Source: MED660 sp002691025
Lineage (GTDB): Bacteria; Myxococcota_A; UBA9160; UBA4427
Direction of reading: 5' to 3'
Length of the DNA: 21,883 bases
Assembly: GCA_002170485.2 (NCBI GenBank)
Contig: NHDZ02000009.1
Span: forward strand, 1 to 21,883
Position 1 is the first letter of the stretch; every line of letters begins with the position of its first letter. A program made the translations under genes and the position numbers. Below the pieces are notes generated by a model. It had not been told where the DNA came from. It saw nothing but the letters and a program-made list of their open reading frames with translations, and did not search any database. This document shows positions 15,768 to 21,883 of this stretch, one piece after another.

Positions 15768-16205
15768 ATGAGCGAACCCGAAACGATCCTATCTACGGAA
15801 GGCCTTTTCGCCGAGACGTCGGCGGGCCCGCGCCTGCTCGGCTCACGCTGTCTGTGCTGCGGAACCGCATACTTTCCTCGATCTGAGTACTGCCGCAATC
15901 CAGAGTGCCCAGAACCCGAGATACAGGACGCTGAATTCGGGCCTCGAGGACGGCTTTGGAGCGTCACCACACAAGGCTACCAACCGCCCGCACCGGTGGT
16001 CACACCCGATCCCTACACCCCCTACGCGGTGGGTTTCATCGATCTGCACGATCATCCGTTGCGTGTCGTGGGCCGACTCCAAACCGACTCGCCGGAGGAT
16101 GTGGAGGTCGGGTGCGAAGTGGAGCTGATCCTCGCCCCGCTCGGCCAGGACGGCGAAGGACGAGACGTGATCTCCTGGCAGTTCAAGCCCGTCGAGACTG
16201 CGTAG
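15768..16205 (+). CDS. DUF35 zinc-ribbon/OB-fold acyl-CoA-binding protein
   Basis: A 145-residue DUF35 protein. The N-terminal rubredoxin-like zinc ribbon has C28, C31 (CLCCG), C42 and C47 (YCRNPEC), followed by the OB-fold with GRLWSVTTQGY, PYAVGFIDL and VGRLQTD segments. DUF35 proteins act as partners of thiolase-fold enzymes, for example archaeal acetoacetyl-CoA thiolase, BbsA of the BbsAB thiolase in anaerobic toluene degradation, and the ChsH2/Ltp2 aldolase in sterol side-chain degradation. The gene lies immediately before a thiolase (55 bp), the same arrangement, so a two-subunit complex is very likely. Start is ATG 15768 with AAAAGGGAAG upstream. Confidence 0.9.
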   Translation: MSEPETILSTEGLFAETSAGPRLLGSRCLCCGTAYFPRSEYCRNPECPEPEIQDAEFGPRGRLWSVTTQGYQPPAPVVTPDPYTPYAVGFIDLHDHPLRVVGRLQTDSPEDVEVGCEVELILAPLGQDGEGRDVISWQFKPVETA

Positions 16206-16260
16206 AAAACCAGAAGCGGATCAACCCCGACATGGGGGCGGACCTGACAAGGAGAAATGC

Positions 16261-17439
16261 ATGGGCGAAGTGGCCGTTCTCGGACTCGGAATGCATCCGT
16301 GGGGAAAATTCCCGGAAAAGCCGCTGAATGACATCTGCCGAGTCGCCGTAAAGGGCGCACTGGCGGACGCCGACCTTCGCTGGACCGAAGTCCAGGCCGT
16401 GGCGGCGGCCAGCTCGCGCTTCTCCGGCGGGAAGGGATGGGGGCTCAACGGCAACGACATCGTGGAGGATATGGGATCCACAGGCATTCCCGTCTACAAC
16501 ATGTCTGCGGGATGTGCGGCGGGCGCCAACGCCTTCAGCGTCGGATACACCATGATCAAGAGTGGGATCCACGACGTGGTGCTTGTGGTGGGGGGCGAAA
16601 AGATGCCCAAGGGGTTCATCCAGACCTCCGGCCTGGATGACCACACCGATCCCGAATTCCTTCGGCAACGCTGCGTGGGCCTGCCCGGACCGGGCTTCTG
16701 GGCCCTGCTGACCCGCCAGCGGATGGCGGAATACGGCACCACCGAAGAAGATCTCGCCGCCGTCTGCGTCAAGGCTCACGAGGTGGGCACACACAACGAG
16801 AATGCGCGTTTCCGACAGAAATTCAGTCTGGAAGACGTGCTGAACTCCAATATGGTCAACGATCCCCTGCGCCTCTACGAAATCTGCCCGGTCAGTGATG
16901 GAGCCGCGGCGGTGGTTCTTTGCTCTGAAGAGTTTGCCCGACGCAAGACCCGTCATCCGATTTTCGTCGCCTCCACGGCGGTGGCCACGGCCCGTTTTGA
17001 CGACGGGCTGCCGCGGGGTCTGGCCTGCGTGCCCGGCACGCGAGGCGCCCATCACAGCGAGGCCCGCCTCTCTGTGGCGGGAGCTCTGGAAGGCGCGGGC
17101 ATCGGCCCCAAGGATCTCGACCTCGTCGAACTCCAGGACAACACCGTCTACTACGAACTGGCCTTTCCCGAAGAATGGGGCATGTGCGAACCCGGCGAAT
17201 CCGAAAGCCTGCTCCATGCCGGAGAGACTCTTCCCACCGGACGCATGCCCATCAATCCAAGCGGAGGCTTCCTGTGTTTCGGGGAAGCCACCACCGCCCA
17301 GGGCCTCTTCCAGATCTGTGAAGTCGGCTGGCAATTGCGGGGTGAATCCGGTCCGCGTCAGGTGCCCGATGCCAAGATCGGCATGGCCCAGAGCATCGGA
17401 CTGGGCGGCAACGGCACCGCGGTGGTGCTCAAGCGCTGA
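16261..17439 (+). CDS. SCPx-type thiolase, partner of DUF35 protein
   Basis: A 392-residue thiolase-fold protein of the SCP2/lipid-transfer type. The nucleophilic Cys is C85 in NMSAGCAAGANAF. The C-terminal block INPSGGFLCFGEATTAQGL (about 331-349) aligns with the family's NPSGG-(x)n-GHPxGATG, but the catalytic His is replaced by E342. The second Cys of biosynthetic thiolases is absent (QSIGLGGNGTAVVL), as usual in SCPx types. ATG 16261 has AAGGAG six bases upstream. Likely role: thiolytic or retro-aldol cleavage of a 3-oxo- or 3-hydroxyacyl-CoA produced after ketone carboxylation and CoA transfer. The His-to-Glu change leaves open a non-standard reaction. Confidence 0.9.
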   Translation: MGEVAVLGLGMHPWGKFPEKPLNDICRVAVKGALADADLRWTEVQAVAAASSRFSGGKGWGLNGNDIVEDMGSTGIPVYNMSAGCAAGANAFSVGYTMIKSGIHDVVLVVGGEKMPKGFIQTSGLDDHTDPEFLRQRCVGLPGPGFWALLTRQRMAEYGTTEEDLAAVCVKAHEVGTHNENARFRQKFSLEDVLNSNMVNDPLRLYEICPVSDGAAAVVLCSEEFARRKTRHPIFVASTAVATARFDDGLPRGLACVPGTRGAHHSEARLSVAGALEGAGIGPKDLDLVELQDNTVYYELAFPEEWGMCEPGESESLLHAGETLPTGRMPINPSGGFLCFGEATTAQGLFQICEVGWQLRGESGPRQVPDAKIGMAQSIGLGGNGTAVVLKR

Positions 17440-17448
17440 GCCAAGGCC

Positions 17449-17988
17449 TCAGGAAGATACATCCCGGTCAAGCACGGTCTTGCGGCCCTCGGCCCGAGCC
17501 TTCTCGATGGCCTTGGCCACCTCAATGCGCACGATCTCGGACAGCGGGCCCAGAACCCCATCGCTGGTGTTATACCCCGACACGGCCTTCACGTACTCCT
17601 TGAGTCGACTCGCTACGATCAGGACTTCCTTGGGGCCATCCGCTGGTAGCCTGGATCCGCCTCCCGCTCTCGCCGGACTCGGCGGACTCGGCGGCATGAT
17701 GCGACGCGGTTTGCGCTCCGCTGACTTCTCCTTGACCCCACCCGGCTTCGCCTCGGTGGCCTCCATCCGGGCCGCTTCCTGTTGCGTAGGCGCTCTGCGC
17801 TCCTCGGCCCAGGCTTCCCGATGCCGCGCCACCGGTAGGTGCACCTCCCAGCAACTGACGCTGCAGAACTGCAAGGCGGTGCGCTTCCGATTGCAGGTGG
17901 AAACATTGCACACGTAGTAGACGGAGGAATAGGAGATCGCCTCCTTGCAGCCACTGCATTTCTTCCAGCCCACCGCCGCGTCACTCAA
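17449..17988 (-). CDS. N-terminal zinc finger fused to C-terminal histone fold
   Basis: A 179-residue protein in three parts. Residues 11-56 hold a Cys/His cluster with C11, C14, C27, C32, C42, C46, H50 and H56, enough for two zinc sites in a MYND/HIT/ZZ-like arrangement. Residues 60-118 are a basic, proline-rich linker (RKPRRIMPPSPPSP). Residues 119-177 read as a histone fold: helix 1 KEVLIVASRLKEYVKA, loop NTSD, a long helix 2 through IEKARAEG, then RKTVLDRDV. R169 and D176 have the seven-residue spacing of the archaeal histone R-D clamp (HMfB ends GRKTIKAEDI). It is probably a DNA-associated protein. It lies 57 bp downstream of the aminotransferase at the end of that operon and converges with the thiolase gene (9 bp between stops). 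The fold assignment is by eye. Confidence 0.8.
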   Translation of the reverse strand: MSDAAVGWKKCSGCKEAISYSSVYYVCNVSTCNRKRTALQFCSVSCWEVHLPVARHREAWAEERRAPTQQEAARMEATEAKPGGVKEKSAERKPRRIMPPSPPSPARAGGGSRLPADGPKEVLIVASRLKEYVKAVSGYNTSDGVLGPLSEIVRIEVAKAIEKARAEGRKTVLDRDVSS

Positions 17989-18045
17989 GATGTTTTCTCC
18001 TTCTGCAACGCACTCAAAAAAGCCGGGCCTTCGCTCCCTCCTCGA

Positions 18046-19440
18046 TCAAAGAGAGCTCAGAGCGATATCCAAGGACTTGCTGAAGAGTTCCACCACACGG
18101 TCCACTTCGCTCTCTGTGATGCAAAGCGGAGGCGAGAAGCCGATGGCGTGTCCAGTGGGCATGGCTCGGGCAATCAAGCCCTCTTCGGCCGCTTGCGCCA
18201 CAACCCGCTTCGGCACTCCCAGCGAAAGATCGAATCCCTGTTTGGAGCCCCGGTCCTGCACGAGTTCCACGGCCATGATCAGACCTTCTCCCCGGATCTC
18301 TCCGATGTGGGGATGGTCGCCCAGCGCCGATCGCATTCGCTCATGGAAGTACGGACCCACCCGAGAGGCGTTGCCCACAAGATCGTTTCTTTCAATGATG
18401 TCGAGGTTTGCCATGGCGACCGCCGCACCCACCGGGTGACCGGTATAGGTGAAGCCATGGGCAAAGATGCCGACATCGGGCGTCGCGGCTTCCATCACCG
18501 ACCAGATCTCCTCGGAGATCACGGCCGCCGAGAGCGGGAAATAACCGCTGGTCAGCCCCTTCGCCATGGAGATCATGTCCGGCTGCAGGTCATAGTGATT
18601 GCTGCCAAACCAGCTTCCCAGCCGCCCGAAACCGCAGATCACTTCATCGGCAAGAAAAAGGATGTCGTGATGGCGAAGGATGGGTTGAATCAGATCAAAG
18701 TAACCACGAGGCGGAGGCATGACGCCCCCTGCCCCCATCACGGGCTCGGCGATGAAAGCCGCCACCGTGTCCGGGCCCTCGCGTTGGATTGTCTCCTCCA
18801 GTTCGTCCGCCAGGCGCTGAGCGAATTCTTCTTCGCTTTCATCTTCGTGCGCACAGCGGTAGTGATGCGGTGTCGAAACAAAGATGAAACCGTCCAGCGG
18901 AAGATCGAACGCATTGTGGAAGACCGGAATTCCGGTGAGACTGGTCGCACCCAGGGTCATGCCGTGATACGCCAACTGACGCGAGATGATCTTCTTCTTG
19001 TTGGGTCGACCGCGGAGATTGTTGTAGTACCGAATGAGTTTGATGTGGGTGTCATTGGCGTCGGAACCCGAGAGTCCGAAAAAGACACGGCTCGCTGACT
19101 TCACACCCCCCTCCTCACGCAGGAGATGAAGGAGACGATCTGCCAACTCGATCTGAGGCGGATTCGAAGCCCCCGCGAAGGTGTGATAGAAGCCCAGCTT
19201 GGCCATCTCATCCGAGGCGGCCTGGCCCAATTCCGCATTGCCGTACCCGATATTCACACACCAGAGTCCCGCCATGGCGTCGAGATAGGTCTTCCCGTGG
19301 CTATCGCGCACGGTCACACCCTCCCCGCCTTCGATGACCATCCCGCCCTGTTGCTGATGCACGGACAGCGGCGTATTGGGATGGAGGATCGACCCCCGGT
19401 CCATGATATCCAGGGATTCAGCCCTCTTGGCGTCCGTCAT
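18046..19440 (-). CDS. class III PLP aminotransferase (omega-amino acid:pyruvate type)
   Basis: A 464-residue class III (AT-II) aminotransferase. HPNTPLSVHQQQGG and YLDAMAGLWCVNIGYG near the N-terminus are typical of pyruvate-dependent omega-transaminases (beta-alanine, GABA or taurine type). The phosphate-binding GSDAND is at about 125-130, the PLP ring Asp is D265 in FLADEVICGFGRLG, and the Schiff-base Lys is predicted at K294 in SMAKGLTSGY. I chose ATG 19440 because AAGGAGATCAC lies just upstream and the family start fits; the upstream extension to 19554 would overlap the crotonase gene. It follows the crotonase by 52 bp. Donor amine is unknown, and its link to ketone metabolism is not evident. 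Confidence 0.92.
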   Translation of the reverse strand: MTDAKRAESLDIMDRGSILHPNTPLSVHQQQGGMVIEGGEGVTVRDSHGKTYLDAMAGLWCVNIGYGNAELGQAASDEMAKLGFYHTFAGASNPPQIELADRLLHLLREEGGVKSASRVFFGLSGSDANDTHIKLIRYYNNLRGRPNKKKIISRQLAYHGMTLGATSLTGIPVFHNAFDLPLDGFIFVSTPHHYRCAHEDESEEEFAQRLADELEETIQREGPDTVAAFIAEPVMGAGGVMPPPRGYFDLIQPILRHHDILFLADEVICGFGRLGSWFGSNHYDLQPDMISMAKGLTSGYFPLSAAVISEEIWSVMEAATPDVGIFAHGFTYTGHPVGAAVAMANLDIIERNDLVGNASRVGPYFHERMRSALGDHPHIGEIRGEGLIMAVELVQDRGSKQGFDLSLGVPKRVVAQAAEEGLIARAMPTGHAIGFSPPLCITESEVDRVVELFSKSLDIALSSL

Positions 19441-19492
19441 GTGTGATCTCCTTGCAAGATGATTTGACTCGTACGGTTGGGGCTTGCTGTGA

Positions 19493-20317
19493 TCAGCGTC
19501 CCTTGTATTTCGGCCGACGCTTTTCAAGGAAGGACTGGGTGCCCTCACGCGCATCTTCGGTCAAAGCCGACATGACCGCTGCCACACCTTCGTAGTCGTA
19601 CATCTCTTCCGCCGTACTGGTGAGCGACTTGTAGATGAAGTGGCGGGCCAGATCCACAGCCACGCTCGGACCTTCGGCCAGCTTCTTCGCATAGGCGAAA
19701 GCCGCATCAAAAGCCTCACCCTCTTCCACCAACTCATCGATCAAGCCTTCCCGATGGCACTCTTCAGCCTTCAGGATGTCGCCTGTGGTGACCATCCTGA
19801 GAGCCGTGGGCAGGCGAGCGACCCGGGGCAGGAACCAGGTGATCCCGCAATCGGGTCCGAAACCCAGGCGGACCATGGCTGCGCTCATGCGCACGCTCTT
19901 GGAACCGAAACGCCGGTCGCAGGCCAGCGCGTAGGCGAGACCGGCCCCCATGCAGACGCCTTCCACCGCGGCAATGACCGGCTTGTCGACATCCACGATC
20001 CAACGGGTCATCTCCGCAAAATTGCCGGCTGGCGTCTTTCGCTGATAGCGCTCAAGAGGTTGATCACTCAGCCCAGGAATGGGTCTCGCATCGTCGTTGC
20101 CCGCCAGGAAAGCCGCGTCGCCGCCCGAGCAGAAATTACCCCCGGCTCCGGTCAAAAGCACGACGCGAACCTCATCGTTCGTCCTCAACTCACGGAGCAG
20201 AGCCGCCACGGCTCCACTCAGATCCCACGTAATGGCATTCATCTGCTTGGGGCGATTCAGGGTGATGATCCCAACGCCTTCTCTGAGCTCATAGGTGAAT
20301 TCTTCTTGCACACTCAT
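19493..20317 (-). CDS. enoyl-CoA hydratase/isomerase (crotonase), PaaG-type active site
   Basis: A 274-residue crotonase. Oxyanion-hole segments are FCSGGD (62-67) and MGAG (123-126). Both catalytic Glu residues of classical hydratases are absent (A128 and M148 at those places). Instead GPDCGITWFLPR places an Asp at D156, as in PaaG-like isomerases, so isomerisation or hydrolysis is likelier than hydration. ATG 20317 has GCAAGGAGATCAC upstream; an ORF extension to 20392 would overlap the LLM gene. It lies 31 bp after the LLM oxidoreductase. Family sure, reaction uncertain. Confidence 0.9.
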   Translation of the reverse strand: MSVQEEFTYELREGVGIITLNRPKQMNAITWDLSGAVAALLRELRTNDEVRVVLLTGAGGNFCSGGDAAFLAGNDDARPIPGLSDQPLERYQRKTPAGNFAEMTRWIVDVDKPVIAAVEGVCMGAGLAYALACDRRFGSKSVRMSAAMVRLGFGPDCGITWFLPRVARLPTALRMVTTGDILKAEECHREGLIDELVEEGEAFDAAFAYAKKLAEGPSVAVDLARHFIYKSLTSTAEEMYDYEGVAAVMSALTEDAREGTQSFLEKRRPKYKGR

Positions 20318-20348
20318 GGGGTGATCTCCTTGCTTGTAAAACTGTTGT

Positions 20349-21407
20349 CTATTTGAGCCGAGCAATGACTTCGCGCAGCCAGTCGTCATCATGCCAGAAC
20401 GAACCGGGCAAATCCAAGAGAACAGTGGAGAAGAGACCTTCTGCCCTCTCCTTCATGCGATCCACGAACGTGTCCTCCGTCGCGATCACAGCCCATTCAT
20501 CCAGCATTTCATCGCTGATGGCATGCGGCATTTCCTTCCACTTGCCTTCCCGGGAGAGCCGATGAAGCTCCTGCGCCACGTCCATCCAGCCATGGAACTC
20601 AAGAACCGAGTGATAGGTCGGCGTAGAGGCATAGAAGGCGATGTGCTGCTTGAGATCCAGCTTGGCCGCCTCAAGACCCGCCTCGTCCCGAGCGAGCGCA
20701 ATAAAAGGAGCGCCCACGAGATTCACCGCGTCCGCCGAACGCCCCGCCTTGGCCGCTCCCTCTGCAATCGCAGGCACCAGCACTTCCTCGGTAAATCGGA
20801 AGGTCGCAATCGGGTGCAGTCTCAAACCATCACAGAGCTCACCCGCCAAGCGCCCCATGTACGGGTTCACGGCCGCAATCTCGATGGGGACGGAAGCATG
20901 CTCATTGGGCCCCGGGTTGAAGAAAGGCGGACAAAGCGTGAACTGATAGTGCTCGCCGCGAAAATCGGGTTTGGCCCCGGTCTGGAAACTGTCGAACATG
21001 GCCCGCATGCACAGAAGATATTCCCGCATACGCGGGCCGGGCCCTCCCGTCGTCCACGGCGTCGCGTAACGACGCTCCACGTGAGGCTTGACCTGCGTCC
21101 CCAGGCCCACCCGGAAACGACCGCCGGAGTAGTGTTGAAGATCCCAAGCCAACTGCGCGGTCACCATGGGACTGCGCGGGAAAGCAATGGCCACGTTCGT
21201 GGCCAGCGTGATCTCGTCGGTGTGTTCGGCGGCGATCGCCAGAGGAAGATAGGGATCGTGTCCGGCCTCCGGTGCCGTCAGGCCATCAAAACCCAGTTCT
21301 TCAAGACGGCGCGCGGCCGCGCCGATATCCTCGAGACTGGCCTTCTTGACTCCTTCTCCCGCGTACTGCTCGGTGTCGGGACCGAGCATGACTGTTTCGA
21401 CTCTCAC
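20349..21407 (-). CDS. LLM-class F420/flavin-dependent oxidoreductase (MSMEG_2256-like)
   Basis: A 352-residue luciferase-like TIM-barrel oxidoreductase. LEELGFDGLTAPEAGHDPYLPLAIAAEH is split across about 36-63. ITLATNVAIAFPRSPM, then YSGGRFRVGLGTQVKPH, and PIEIAAVNPYMGRLAGELCDG match the family grouped as MSMEG_2256-type F420-dependent oxidoreductases. The start is GTG 21407, with AAGGAG five bases before it. It heads the minus-strand operon LLM, crotonase, aminotransferase, zinc-finger/histone. If it uses F420 the host must make this cofactor, compatible with several deltaproteobacterial, binatotal and actinobacterial lineages; FMN use is the alternative. Confidence 0.88.
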   Translation of the reverse strand: MRVETVMLGPDTEQYAGEGVKKASLEDIGAAARRLEELGFDGLTAPEAGHDPYLPLAIAAEHTDEITLATNVAIAFPRSPMVTAQLAWDLQHYSGGRFRVGLGTQVKPHVERRYATPWTTGGPGPRMREYLLCMRAMFDSFQTGAKPDFRGEHYQFTLCPPFFNPGPNEHASVPIEIAAVNPYMGRLAGELCDGLRLHPIATFRFTEEVLVPAIAEGAAKAGRSADAVNLVGAPFIALARDEAGLEAAKLDLKQHIAFYASTPTYHSVLEFHGWMDVAQELHRLSREGKWKEMPHAISDEMLDEWAVIATEDTFVDRMKERAEGLFSTVLLDLPGSFWHDDDWLREVIARLK

Positions 21408-21837
21408 GCCTACTCCTTGCTTGCTGAAAATGCGGAGAGCGCGAGGACTTCCTCCCGGCTATCCGCGAATAATCGTCTCTAAAGAACCAGAGCCTCACTC
21501 AGCCCTGAAAAACCGGACCCTTTTCCCTTCGACTTCAATGGACCCCACGAGTGGGTCACACACGACTCAAAGGGTCGGTCTACGTTCGCCTAGCTGGCTG
21601 AAAACGCAAGCGACCGTGATCTTCATGCAGGAAGGCCGGTTTCTGGGCCCCGCCACCGGGAAAAGGCGGGAGGATGGCTCCGGGAAGGGCCCCCTCTTCT
21701 TTCCCGGCCACTTTTCGCGCCCTCTGGCCCAAGAAGCGGAGAAGATCGGTGGAAAGCCATGCTCAAGCCACGTACATTCAGGCTCCTTGATGGACCCATC
21801 CCCGACCTCATCCGACACGAAGGAGACCACACACACG
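21408..21837. other. intergenic region with nested inverted repeats, no supported gene
   Basis: About 430 bp between the divergent LLM gene and the partial gene at 21838. It contains the inverted repeat GACCCTTT/AAAGGGTC enclosing CCCAC-GA-GTGGG, and a CCCGCC/GGCGGG hairpin at 21649-21670 without a T-tract. Open frames on the minus strand here (for example ending near 21567) show no recognisable domain or convincing ribosome site, so I call none. Confidence 0.45.
21516..21576. repeat. nested inverted repeats, possible operator
   Basis: Outer arms GACCCTTT (21516-21523) and AAAGGGTC (21569-21576) are perfectly complementary over 8 bp. Between them, nearly concentric, lies CCCAC-GA-GTGGG (21544-21555), flanked by GA and TC. 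The element is 109-169 bp upstream of the LLM start and could be a regulator site for that operon or for the divergent gene. Confidence 0.35.
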
Positions 21838-21883
21838 ATGTCTCGATCCTGGCTCCGAACGATGCTCCTTTGGATGGCCCTCC
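21838..21883 (+). CDS. start of a probable secreted or membrane protein, 3' truncated
   Basis: An ATG at 21838 is preceded by AAGGAG (21820-21825) and opens a frame that runs off the window. The 15 visible residues (MSRSWLRTMLLWMAL) have basic residues followed by a hydrophobic run, as in a signal peptide or first membrane helix. It is divergent from the LLM operon. Too little is visible to name it. Confidence 0.45.
   Translation, partial: MSRSWLRTMLLWMAL

Noticed and set aside
17428..17460. Possible bidirectional terminator between the convergent thiolase and zinc-finger/histone genes
   Set aside because: Only a bulged four-to-six-bp stem (TGAGCC/GGCCTCA) is visible and no T-tract is present.
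21567..21836. Minus-strand 89-codon open frame in the right-hand intergenic region
   Set aside because: No recognisable domain, and its start overlaps the ribosome site of the divergent partial gene.
1..21883. CRISPR arrays, tRNA or rRNA genes, insertion sequences
   Set aside because: I saw no regularly spaced repeats, no tRNA-like or rRNA sequence, and no transposase or terminal inverted repeats.

Overview
The window is a GC-rich bacterial catabolic locus. It carries single ambiguous bases (N), mostly inside genes, which suggests a consensus from a metagenome or mixed population. The gene set combines an acetone-carboxylase-type enzyme, class III CoA-transferases, an ETF pair, a DUF35/thiolase pair, an LLM (F420/flavin) oxidoreductase and a zinc-finger/histone-fold protein. 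This fits an uncultured, metabolically versatile deltaproteobacterium-like lineage (Myxococcota, Binatota or Desulfobacterota type). That placement is an inference from gene content only.

Layout. (1) 1-750, plus: 3' part of a MenB/BadI-like crotonase. (2) 12128 down to 782, minus: a long, tightly packed probable operon. It begins with acxA-acxB-acxC (beta, alpha, gamma subunits of an acetone-carboxylase-family ketone carboxylase), continues with three tandem CaiB/BaiF CoA-transferase paralogues and a spinster-like MFS transporter (1-nt stop/start overlap with the preceding gene), and ends with a polytopic NnrS/oxidase-subunit-I-like membrane protein. (3) 12129-12427: divergent control region with a near-symmetric sigma-54-like GG-N10-GC element. 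(4) 12428-17439, plus: nitronate-monooxygenase-like flavoprotein, a small unknown protein, etfB, etfA, a DUF35 zinc-ribbon/OB-fold protein, and an SCPx-type thiolase. (5) 21407 down to 17449, minus: MSMEG_2256-like LLM oxidoreductase, crotonase (PaaG-type active site), class III aminotransferase, and a zinc-finger protein ending in an archaeal-like histone fold. (6) 21408-21837: intergenic region with nested inverted repeats, followed by the start of a probable secreted or membrane protein running off the right edge.

How the genes may work together. The two divergent operons look like one ketone-assimilation module. ATP-dependent carboxylation of a ketone would give a 3-oxoacid. A class III CoA-transferase would make the 3-oxoacyl-CoA, and thiolytic (DUF35 + thiolase) or hydrolytic (BadI-like crotonase) cleavage would feed acyl-CoA oxidation, with electrons leaving through ETF. 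The three CoA-transferases and the extra crotonases suggest a substrate larger than acetone, possibly cyclic or aromatic, but the sequence alone does not show the substrate. The most unusual single gene is the zinc-finger/histone-fold protein at 17449-17988.
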